64,000 nucleotides of DNA from Epiperipatus broadwayi (Eukaryota > Onychophora > Udeonychophora > Euonychophora > Peripatidae), in assembly GCA_028023455.1 (NCBI GenBank), contig JAQFVV010012506.1, positions 1,532,714-1,596,713 of the forward strand, written 5' to 3'. Positions 1 through 10,123 of the stretch are shown piece by piece. Below the pieces are notes generated by a model. That model worked only from the letters and a program-made list of their open reading frames with translations. It was not told where the DNA came from and did not search any database. The translations under genes were made by a program, and so were the position numbers. Numbering within the stretch: the first letter of the stretch is position 1; every line of letters begins with the position of its first letter.

Positions 1-447
1 GTCTGTGTGGCAACTATCTCTTAAGCCTATTTTTTCATATTCGCTTCCAACTTTTTTCTTTAGATACCATATTATTTTTTTTACTCCTATCATACATCTT
101 TTTTTCTTTCTTCCAATATTTTCTAATAAATTTTCAATTTTTTTCACAACCTGTATTTCCCATTTAATTCTTTACAGTATTTCTTGTAATTTTATTTTAT
201 TTTTTGTTTTTCATATTCTTCATACAATGCATTCACAGAATAGTGAAGTCTGAAACCATAATGCCTCTTTCTTTTTTGAACTTGGCTGTTTCATGAATAG
301 GTTTATATTATCATTATTACATATTTACAAAACTGTAATTTTATAAAAAACTTTCTTTTTTTTTATTCCCATATTTTAGAGCCATATGGTACCATAGCCC
401 TAACAAAACATCTTTTTTATTTTAAATTCATTAGCTTACAATATATA
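1..447. other. AT-rich flank without a gene
   Basis: The stretch is T-rich low-complexity sequence that ends in a (TA)n tract at 441-452. An 82-codon open frame at 5-253 is almost all F, I, S and L, as expected from T-rich DNA, and shows no recognisable domain. I see nothing else in it. Confidence 0.6.
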
Positions 448-452
448 TATAT
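448..452. repeat. Target-site duplication TATAT, left end of element 1
   Basis: TATAT directly precedes the TG that opens the first LTR at 453. The same five bases follow the last LTR of element 1 at 5,205-5,209. A 5-bp duplication fits Ty3/Gypsy integration, but the site is a TA repeat, so five matching bases are weak evidence on their own. Confidence 0.5.
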
Positions 453-2522
453 TGTAAAGATATATAAATATGTCGTTACATTAATTTAAAATAAAAACTT
501 AAAAGTTCGCAAATAAAAGGAAAAAAACTAAACGCTAAAATTAAAATGTTTGTTAAACATATATATATTCGCACAGATGCTAAACTTTAAAAATATTTTT
601 TCATAAACAAAAAAAAAAAAAGTATTTGAACGTATTTTTTTAAATAAAAAAATACAAGATTGAAATATAAAAATATTTTAATAAAAAAATAACGTAAGTT
701 AAAATAAAAACAGGTATTAATTAATTCCTGTAATCTATAAATGGAAATGATTGTTTATTAATTATCTAAAAGCTGTTTAATTAAAAAGTCAGATGAAAAG
801 TTAGATAAGAGAAGAAAGAGATTTTAGCTTGACCAATGGAAGCAAATAAAGGCCCGGACCATAATGAAAAAACAGAACAGTGACGTTTTTGTTCATGGAA
901 TCCATAGGAGGACTATAAAAAGAAAAAAATATTGAGTTCCAGTTAGTTTTCCAACTTGATTTTGGTGAGTCTAGCGACAAGACACACTTGTCGTCCTCAC
1001 TCACTTATTTTAAAAATGCAAAGACTGTGATACCAGAACAGAACCAGCTAATGCTACCTCCAAAATATCAGACCGGTCTTCCAGGAAAGTCTCCGTGGGA
1101 ATTGCCAACGGGAACAGGGACTCTTCTACCGTAAGCAATAGAACTGAACAATTGTTAAAATCATAATATTAATTAAGAACTTTAAAGATTGATAAGTTAA
1201 TTTAAATTTTATAAAAAGAACTTTTCTCTGACTTATGTGTCAACTCAATTGATAATGTGTAATTTTATATATGTTTGCGTTTGATAAAAAAATCATTTCC
1301 ATTTATTATTTATTTGTATTAATATTTATTGTTTAAATTTTAAATGAGGAAATTTAAGGTTGGGTATAGACGTTGCATAGATTCATTAGCGGTTGATAAT
1401 GTTGTGGTTTTCACATTCGATTAGAATATATGTCAACGATATCACTGCAAGCATCTTACGATGAATGCTAATGGGATTTGTATATTCCCTATGCAAGTGA
1501 CGTTTATCGATGACTTTGTATTTTGATCGGTTGTGTTTAATTTGGAATGTTTTTGACCGTGGAATCTGTGCAGCTGATCTGTACTCAACAATTTTAAAAC
1601 AAATTTTATAAAATGCATTTGTGCGAACGTATTTAAATGTTAAATTTAAGTCGGGCGTGAATGGCTATATAGTTTTGTAAAGTTATATTAAGGGAGGGTA
1701 ATCTTAGGTTATTCATTTCGTAGTTGAATTGGTTCAATGGATTGGATATATTTGTGTAATTAGTAGATGTAGTATGAGGTCCGCTACGGGCAGGATTATA
1801 GATATACGCCACACACCCTCTGTTTGCCTATGGATGGGTTTGTAAGTCGGCAGAAGACCGCAGTCCATTCCTATGGAGTTTTTTGTTTATTGTTCTACTT
1901 GCCAACAGATGTCACATTCCTGTTGGTGGAGAGTCAATGTCTTCTCTATTTCTACTTATTGTTCAGATGTACGTTTCCTGACAGTATAGTATTTTGTGTT
2001 GTCGTATCATGCTACATTGAATACATGAATGTATCAGATGGATTGGTGCCAGTTTGGTTGCGAAATTTGTTGCCTAAGGTTAAATCAGGGAAGAATATTT
2101 TCTTTTCAAATGCAGATCTATGTAGTCTATTCATACTTGACTATCTAAATAAAATATTAAACTCATTGAAACTTAGTTAAATGTAAAATTAAAAGTTAAT
2201 ATAAAAATCTAAAATGTTAAACTTATTCCAAATGTTATTTTATATGTGCGTAAATAAATATTTTTATGTGTTAATTTCTGGCAGTGGCTTTTATTCTTTT
2301 ATATTTAAGATATAAAATTTATAGATTTTTATCTCTGCGTCTCCACTGAGCTAGTGACTTGGGCTAACGATCGGAATATTTAAATAAAGTGGAATCTTAA
2401 CAGCGCGTATCTGCCTACTTTATAAATTTTTCTAGGCTCAAATGCCTAGATGGCGCCCTGGTAGTTGCAGATATTGTTTTTGCGGTTAGATTCGATCTCC
2501 ACTTCCATTTCGATCGTTATAA
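453..2522 (+). repeat. 5' LTR of element 1
   Basis: The LTR opens with TGTAAAGA and closes with ...CGATCGTTATAA just before the primer-binding site. Its first 28 bases can fold, since TGTAA(A/C)GA is answered by TCGTTACA. An open frame at 1,824-2,180 (118 codons) recurs in the other LTR, but I recognise no domain in it and regard it as chance or at most unproven. The 3' portion (about 2,330-2,520) is less AT-rich than the rest, as often seen near the U5 end. Confidence 0.8.
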
Positions 2523-2523
2523 T

Positions 2524-2542
2524 TGGCGTCCCAAGTGTGGCC
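2524..2542 (+). other. Primer-binding site of element 1
   Basis: TGGCGTCCCAAGTGTGGCC begins one base after the 5' LTR. The TGG start matches the CCA end of a tRNA, which is the standard arrangement for minus-strand priming. I cannot name the tRNA without a search. Confidence 0.65.
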
Positions 2543-3126
2543 TTACCTCAGAGAGTGACCCTGAGAAGGGGAATTGATGATGATGAAATTTCCTATCTTT
2601 AATAAAACACGAGTGCCATGAGAATTTTAAAAGTGAATCATGCCCGTAGTATTTTTTCTGAAATTAGTATAAATATATTTGTTGTAATGACATGGAGTTA
2701 CAGTTTGAAATTTTGTCTTAAAGGTACTGCCAGTAAGAAAAATTGCGCATATGTAAAGAGAAATACGAGGAATAAAAAGTAATAAATAAAACGTAATTAA
2801 TAAATATAAATCATAATTTTTTTTTTTAAAAAAAAGTCTTGTTTAAAATCTAATCGTTTAACTTGCCTAAATAATACTTAAAAGTTGAAGAAAAGAAACT
2901 TGGAAGGGAGGGGGCAGAAATTTAGCTGGTAATAGGGAATCAACAGTCAACTTTTTTTTTTAATCATTATATTTGTGTGTAATTACTGTTTTGTCTTGTA
3001 AAAAAAAAAATTTGTCTTTTTGAAATTTTCATATATATTCAATTTGTGTAATGTAATTACTAACACTAAGTAAAGTCTTTTTTTTTTTTTTTAATGTTTT
3101 TTGTTTTTTGAGGAAGTTTACTGATA
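2543..3126 (+). other. Interior of element 1, non-coding
   Basis: About 580 bp run from the primer-binding site to the 3' LTR. There is a leader-like GC-richer start to about 2,580, then AT-rich sequence and poly-T tracts. A purine run at about 2,907-2,925 (GGAAGGGAGGGGGCAGAAA) looks like a polypurine tract but lies about 200 bp upstream of the 3' LTR. The bases directly before the LTR contain only GAGGAAG. No coding sequence is visible. Confidence 0.65.
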
Positions 3127-5204
3127 TGTAACGATATATAAATATGTCGTTACATTAATTTAAAATAAAAACTTAAAAGTTCGCAAATAAAAGGAAAAAA
3201 CTAAACGCTAAAATTAAAATGTTTGTTAAACATATATATATTCGCACAGATGCTAAACTTTAAAAATATTTTTTTCATAAACAAAAAAAAAAAAAAGTAT
3301 TTGAACGTATTTTTTTAAATAAAAAAATACAAGATTGAAATATAAAAATATTTTAATAAAAAAATAACGTAAGTTAAAATAAAAACAGGTATTAATTAAT
3401 TCCTGTAATCTATAAATGGAAATGATTGTTTATTAATTATCTAAAAGCTGTTTAATTAAAAAGTCAGATGAAAAGTTAGATAAGAGAAGAAAGAGATTTT
3501 AGCTTGACCAATGGAAGCAAATAAAGGCCCGGACCATAACGAAAAAACAGAACAGTGACGTTTTTGTTCATGGAATCCATAGGAGGACTATAAAAAGAAA
3601 AAAATATTGAGTTCCAGTTAGTTTTCCAACTTGATTTTGGTGAGTCTAGCGACAAGACGCACTTGTCATCCTCACTCACTTATTTTAAAAATGCAAAGAC
3701 TGTGATACCAGAACAGAACCAGCTAATGCTACCTCCAAAATATCAGACCGGTCTTCCAGGAAAGTCTCCGTGGGAATTGCCAACGGGAACAGGGACTCTT
3801 CTACCGTAAGCAATAGAACTGAACAATTGTTAAAATCATAATATTAATTAAGAACTTTAAAGATTGATAAGTTAATTTAAATTTTATAAAAAGAACTTTT
3901 CTCTGACTTATGTGTCAACTCAATTGATAATGTGTAATTTTATATATGTTTGCGTTTGATAAAAAAATCATTTCCATTTATTATTTATTTGTATTAATAT
4001 TTATTGTTTAAATTTTAAATGAGGAAATTTAAGGTTGGGTATAGACGTTGCATAGATTCGTTAGCGGTTGATAATGTTGTGGTTTTCACATTCGATTAGA
4101 ATATATGTCAACGATATCACTGCAAGCATCTTACGATGAATGCTAATGGGATTTGTATATTCCCTATGCAAGTGACGTTTATCGATGACTTTGTATTTTG
4201 ATCGGTTGTGTTTAATTTGGAATGTTTTTGACCGTGGAATCTGTGCAGCTGATCTGTACTCAACAATTTTAAAACAAATCTTATAAAATGCATTTGTGCG
4301 AACGTATTTAAATGTTAAATTTAAGTCGGGCGTGAATGGCTATATAGTTTTGTAAAGTTATATTAAGGGAGGGTAATCTTAGGTTATTCATTTCGTAGTT
4401 GAATTGGTTCAATAGATTGGATATATTTGTGTAATTAGTAGATGTAGTATGAGGTCCGCTACGGGCAGGATTATAGATATACGCCACACCCTCTGTTTGC
4501 CTATGGATGGGTTTGTAAGTCGGCAGAAGACCGCAGTCCATTCCTATGGAGTTTTTTGTTTATTGTTCTACTTGCCAACAGATGTCACATTCCTGTTGGT
4601 GGAGAGTCAATGTCTTCTCTATTTCTACTTATTGTTCAGATGTACGTTTCCTGACAGTATAGTATTTTGTGTTGTCGTATCATGCTACATTGAATACATG
4701 AATGTATCAGATGGATTGGCGCCAGTTTGGTTGCGAAATTTGTTGCCTAAGGTTAAATCAGGGAAGAATATTTTCTTTTCAAATGCAGATCTATGTAGTC
4801 TATTCATACTTGACTATCAAAATAAAATATTAAACTCATTGAAACTTAGTTAAATGTAAAATTAAAAGTTAATATAAAAATCTAAAATGTTAAACTTATT
4901 CCTCACAATTTAAATGTTATTTTATATGTGCATAAATAAATATTTTTATGTGTTAATTTCTGGCAGTGGCTTTTATTCTTTTATATTTAAGATATAAAAT
5001 TTATAGATTTTTATCTCTGCGTCTCCACTGAGCTAGTGACTTGGGCTAACGATCGGAATATTTAAATAAAGTGGAATCTTAACAGCGCGTATCTGCCTAC
5101 TTTATAAATTTTTCTAGGCTCAAATGCCTAGATGGCGCCCTGGTAGTTGCAGATATTGTTTTTGCGGTTAGATTCAATCTCCACTTCCATTTCGATCGTT
5201 ATAA
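3127..5204 (+). repeat. 3' LTR of element 1
   Basis: This is the near-identical partner of the repeat at 453-2,522. It opens TGTAACGA, which pairs perfectly with TCGTTACA 12 bases later, and ends ...CGTTATAA. The main difference from the 5' copy is about 9 extra bases near 4,903. A 134-codon frame at 4,449-4,853 corresponds to the 118-codon frame of the other LTR, lengthened by a 2-bp indel, which argues against a conserved start. TATAT follows at once. Confidence 0.8.
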
Positions 5205-5209
5205 TATAT
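5205..5209. repeat. Shared TATAT between elements 1 and 2
   Basis: These five bases are both the right flank of element 1 and the left flank of element 2. They match TATAT at 448-452 and at 18,809-18,813. The simplest reading is that both elements integrated into one TA tract and that one of them later used a duplication of the other. Confidence 0.55.
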
Positions 5210-8200
5210 TGTGCCATTACAAGTTAGTCATTAGATAAATTTATAGTAATGTGCATGAAAGAAAATGTAAAACAAAAATCATCATCACATTTTTATATAG
5301 TAAATGAAGCTGTAGGGCATCCAAGTTTAAACCCTACAAGATCCAGTTCTAAAAGCTTAAGATAGAAAGAGAGTGGGGCAACAGTTATATTCTTTAATTG
5401 TTTGTGTGTTGATAGAAAACTCAAAAAGAGTAAGACACACATTTAACTATTCAATATTTAATTTTTTTGTGTGTTAAAAAATAAAGTAATAACACATATA
5501 TAGGAAGTGTGTGTGTGTAAACTGTTTAATTATCATTGTATATTTTAAATATTAAACTCTCTTCAAAGCTAACCTACATTTACTAAATTCTAATATTTTA
5601 TTCTATTTCTATTTTATTATTATCTGTTTTTCTATGATTGTAATATTATGATTTCAAAATGATTATAATTGGGGGTTGGAAGGTTAAAATTTTGATTTTA
5701 AATATTAAGGTCATAATTTCTAAAAAAACATTTAGATTATTGAAATAGGCCAGCTTTATAAATGAGTTGAATAAGTGTGTGTGTACATTACATACATAAA
5801 TGTACATTTTATTACATATTGAAAAAGAAAGAGAAGATCTATTAAATTATATATGTTTTATTTTTTTTTTAAACAATTTTGTTTTTATAAAAGCTGGTTT
5901 TCTGTTAAAAACTCAGACAGTTGTGACACATACATGAGAAAAAAAAGGATTAAGACGATTTTTACTTCAAAAAGAATTAAGTCTATTTTTTTCCCCTTCA
6001 AAACAAAAGTTTGTCTAAAAATCAGGATAGTCAGATTTTTAGTACTATCCAGCTAAAAAACGATTTGGTTGAAAATAAGTTATAAATTTAATGAAAAGAG
6101 GTGGTCAAAAATAGAAAAAAATCAGATATAAAAGCAGTCTGGAAAATCAGTTGATATTATATAGAGACTTTTAAAAATATTGAAACTAAGGAGTCAAGCA
6201 TTTTTAATTCAGCAGATATCAATTCTAAAAATCATTTTTAATATGAAGTTTTTTTTTTGTGAAGATGAAAAACAGTATGGCCAGTTAAAATAAAGATATA
6301 TTTTGTCTGAGGAAATTCCCTGAGTCATCATCAACTAGCACATCATATAGGAAAGAAAAGATGTCTTGTCTGAAAAATAATACTCTACACCTTTCAACTG
6401 ACTGAGAGAAATAAGATGTTTTTAAATAGAACAAAGAAAGCATTCACCTGTATTTAAAAGCTGAAGAAAATGAATAATCTACAGATAAATGTTAAATCAT
6501 CGAGTTCAATTAAATCCAGTAACTGAGTTTAAACCCAAGAAAAATTATAAATGTGAAAACAACTGCTGTACTTCATCCACTAAAAGAATCATGCTTGACA
6601 GGAAGAGGAGTTAATATAATGATTTCCAAATTGTCCACTAAAGCAAATAACCTCAATGGGATCATCATCATCAAATAAGAAGAGTTAATGTAATGATTTC
6701 CAAATTGTCCACTAAAGCAAATAACCTCAATAGGATCATCATCATCAAATAATTATACACTTCAAAAAAGAAATTGTTCCAAAGAAAAATGGAAATAGTA
6801 GATGCAAAAATATAGACATTAAACAAGATACATTTGACTCATTGGAAGTCGCTACAAAGAATCGAACTGGTAGTATAAATTTTTTTATATATATTATTTC
6901 TTTATAATATCAGAGACTTAATACAATTTTAGCAACAGAGTGGTATATTTTTGTTTAAAGAACTTTTAAAACAACCAAGATCAATTGAAACCAAGAATTT
7001 CTTAATAACGATAAACATAAGCTTCATTAATGATTTCATATGTACTAAAATTATGATTGTCTATTAACCTAAAGTTATGAAATGTTATTAATATGTAAAT
7101 TTTTTTTTGTATTATTGTTTTGGTTTTTAAATAATATTGGTTTATTATGGGGATAAAACACGCATATACACAGCAATATATTAACTTGTTACATGTGTGG
7201 TTGGGTGTGTGTGAGAATGATCGACTTATAACATTGGAAATATTAGATTATTTTGTTTTAGGAAAATATAGCATTTCAGAGCTTAGGAGGGAGAGGAGAA
7301 AAGCTACATTAAAACTTGTTTCTAAAAAACTTGCTCTTGCCAATTCAACTAACATTTATTCTTAATCATTCTACTTTACAAGTTAGATTATAAAAGTATG
7401 TGTGCGAAAGAGAAAGGAAGAAAAAAAAAGAGTGAATATTTTTTTTTCTTATGAAATATTTTCTTGCGAATCCAAAACTTTAGCAAACTTAGTATCCAAA
7501 TGTATGTATATATTTTTGATGGGAAAGGGGGAAGAATTCAAAATTAACATTATGATTGCCAGATAATCAATTATTGTTCTCGTTATTATTTCATATAAAA
7601 TTTTGGTTTTATCTTTAAATTATTTGTAGATTTTCGTAATAAATTAATAAATGTTAAATTGTTTTATTAAATGAGGCATATGTATTTTATTGATAATAGT
7701 CTTTATTCATTGTGATCATTCATCATCAATGGTTGATATTGATTATTTAAGATTTAATTAGATATACTAAAATTAAGCAATAATTATGAATTTCTTTATA
7801 ATAATTAGGTTTTATGTTTAGACTTAGTTCTAAAGCTGTGGTTGAGACCATTATCATTATCATTGTCATCATCACGTTTTCATTAATGAGCTGTTTAAAT
7901 GTTTAAAGGCCATAAATAAATATTGATTTCATAGTATTTGATTTCTTAGTATTATTATAACCACCATCCCATCATCTATTTCATGCAAGGGTGAGTGAAT
8001 TGCCATTCTAAATTAATAATATAATCTGAGCTAGCAAAACTTATAAAAAAATATTGAGACACACTTGTTATGTTAAGATCTAAGAAAAATTTTATATATT
8101 CCATTTTAGTTTAAAGATGTTTATGTTACCTAGGTGTTTACTTAAATATTAGTGCATACAGTGTTATGGGTCTAAAATCAAAATCATACATTTTGTAAGA

Positions 8201-8836
8201 AATAAGGTACCAAAGGGATTCAAACCTGGTACATGTGAAAAAGTTATAAATATAACTTTGTCTAGGTCCAGCTAACCTAGTGGCACCTGGATATATTATA
8301 TTCACTTGTTCACTTAGACATGCACTTGAGATCCAACCAAGAGATAAGAGTGAGTCAAATCTACTGGGGGATATATTGAGAGATATTTGATTGAGCTACC
8401 AGTGTACTTACCCATTTGATTTCCATATACCTGAATTATGATAGTTTGTTCTGAGTAATTTGTTTGTAGTTTCTACTTGTTTATATTGATGATACACTGC
8501 CTGCCTAACCAGGGTTTGAAATAGGCCAGACACCCTAAATGACTGGTCTACAGGCATTATTGTTTATAATTATTGATATTGTGATATCTTTGAAAATCTA
8601 ATTATAGAAATATGTTTCATTTAATCCAATGACCCTTAATATGATTGATAACTCAGTCTGATCTTTCGTTTAATAGCCACTACTCATGTTAAATAATTCT
8701 TTTCTTTTTGATATAAAATAAAAGCTACAATTCTTTTTTTTTTTAAGTTATAATATTTGAATATTTTAATATATTTGGATCTTTTGAACCTTTATTTATG
8801 TTGTAATGGATCAATGATCACCTTATTAAGTTACAA
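5210..8836 (+). repeat. 5' LTR of element 2
   Basis: The 3,627-bp repeat starts TGTGCCATTACAA and ends AAGTTACAA directly before the primer-binding site. It matches 12,313-18,636 outside the insertion. Its last 219 bases (8,618-8,836) align poorly with the corresponding end of the 3' LTR except for the final 20 or so bases. Short open frames (5,853-6,056; 7,147-7,365) are interrupted or shifted in the other LTR and are not genes. Confidence 0.8.
6606..6753 (+). repeat. 74-bp tandem duplication in the 5' LTR
   Basis: The unit containing GATTTCCAAATTGTCCACTA occurs twice in a row here, each ending in an ATC-rich run. The 3' LTR has it once (about 13,728-13,797). The duplication therefore arose after insertion, or the 3' copy lost one unit. 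Confidence 0.8.
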
Positions 8837-8855
8837 TGGATGCCCAACTGGGACC
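8837..8855 (+). other. Primer-binding site of element 2
   Basis: TGGATGCCCAACTGGGACC starts at the base after the LTR ends. Position and TGG start are those of a tRNA primer-binding site. It differs from that of element 1 after the TGG, so the two elements probably use different primer tRNAs. Confidence 0.7.
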
Positions 8856-10123
8856 ATGATATGTTGCCATATACCTGAGATAAAAAGGAGTCTATAGAAT
8901 GATGGGAGATGTGTGGTTAAAAATAGAGAAATTGTTTTTTAGTAAAGTTTTTTTTTTTCAGTAAATTTTTTTTTTGTCTTACAAAATTGTCTTAGCCATA
9001 AGTTCTTATTTTAGATTTGTATATGATGATGTATGATATGATTTAATTTTTCATTGATGATGATAAAATGGGTACAGCCATAAAACAGCTTAGTTTTGTT
9101 TTTCAATTTTGAAAATAGATCACAACTTAAGACAGTGATGAAATAAATTTTTTTTGAAACATTAGAATGATTTATTGCCAGATAGGACAGGCATAGTAAT
9201 GATGAATTATGGAATAGTAGTCTCATGTGTGTTTGGGGAGTTCATTTTATAAAAAGTCTACGATTTTGGGAGGTTGGATTGGATATTTGATTGTTGTAGT
9301 TTGGTTGGTTAGATTGCAGTTTTGATGATGAGGGGAGAGTTTTGTCATTGCCTTGAGAATGCTATTTATTCATGTAACTCATCAACGATCAAACTCATTC
9401 ACTGCTCCAACCCAATTTATAAGTTATCCTTATTTTATCATGAAGCAGTTAACAGCAGTCCTGTGATATCAGCCTATAAGTCTCCGAGAGAGAGAGCACG
9501 GCATAGTTTTCCACCCAGTTCATAAGTGATGTTATTTTTATTTTATCATGAAGCAGTTAACAGCAGTCCTGCCATGAGATCAGCTTATAAGTCCCCAAGA
9601 CAGAGAGCAAGGCTTCATTTTCTGTAGCCTATAATAAGCAGGGCATTCCTTGATACTTGCCACATAAGACTCCAAGAGAGAGAGCAAGGCATAGTTTATC
9701 TATTTTAGCCCCTAAGACTTAGTACTTCTTTTATTGCAACAGAGTGATAGAATTGGGATGATCTTCTGAGTGCTTGAGATGCATTGTGTGATTGTAGTGC
9801 GGTGACTGAATTCTTTTATTTGTCTCATGATTGTGAACTGCTAGTCATTCTGTGGATTGTCAATATCTGTCAGATCTCTAGGAGAATGGATGGATATATA
9901 ATTTGGGCAATTACAGACAGACATGCACTATATAGATTGTTGTGTGATTCATCAAATAAGGATATTAAATATTTTTTTTTTGTATTTGTAATGCATGATA
10001 TGGTGAAAAGCAAATCAGTCAGTTAGTCCAAGATAGGTGTCAGACAAGGAGAGGATGTGTAGATTTTTGGTGGTCAGGAAAGCACAGATGAGATATATAT
10101 TGAATATATTAAGTTTTAATAAG
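8856..10123 (+). other. Leader of element 2
   Basis: This is a non-coding stretch between the primer-binding site and the first ATG of gag. It carries the duplicated unit at 9,408-9,690 and T-rich tracts near 8,950. Short open frames here (9,322-9,525; 9,784-10,026) have no recognisable domain. A packaging signal would be expected in such a leader, but I cannot point to one. Confidence 0.5.
9408..9690 (+). repeat. Leader tandem repeat, about 110-bp unit
   Basis: TTTATCATGAAGCAGTTAAC occurs at about 9,433 and again at about 9,542. Both copies continue into a TATAAGTC segment followed by a GAGAGAGCA-type purine run and GGC. A third, partial copy of the downstream half lies at 9,659-9,690. Confidence 0.75.

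Larger units (their letters stand above)
453..5204 (+). mobile_element. Element 1: non-coding LTR retrotransposon with long LTRs
   Basis: Two direct repeats of 2,070 and 2,078 bp flank a 604-bp interior. The interior starts, one base after the LTR end, with TGGCGTCCCAAGTGTGGCC, which has the TGG start and position of a tRNA primer-binding site. No gag or pol domain is present, so mobility would need proteins from another element. LTRs longer than the interior differ from both classic TRIMs (short LTRs) and LARDs (long interior). I counted about a dozen substitutions and a few short indels between the LTRs, so the insertion looks recent. It sits between TATAT repeats and directly abuts element 2. 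An alternative is a full element whose coding region was deleted. I am sure of the repeat pair and fairly sure of the LTR interpretation. Confidence 0.8.

Noticed and set aside
801-1004. 67-codon minus-strand frame, also at 3,476-3,679
   Set aside because: Same reason: LTR identity explains its conservation and no domain is visible.
1824-2180. 118-codon frame repeated as 134 codons in the other LTR (4,449-4,853)
   Set aside because: The frame is retained in both LTRs because the LTRs are almost identical, not because of selection. It shows no recognisable domain, and its start differs between copies through a 2-bp indel.
7147-7365. 72-codon frame in the 5' LTR of element 2
   Set aside because: The corresponding frame in the 3' LTR (from about 14,197) has an in-frame stop, so it is not maintained.
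8195-8310. tRNA-like B box (GGTTTGAATCCC on the minus strand) and an A-box-like word inside LTR 2
   Set aside because: The two boxes are about 80 bp apart, no tRNA fold or SINE tail is visible, and the segment is simply part of both LTRs.
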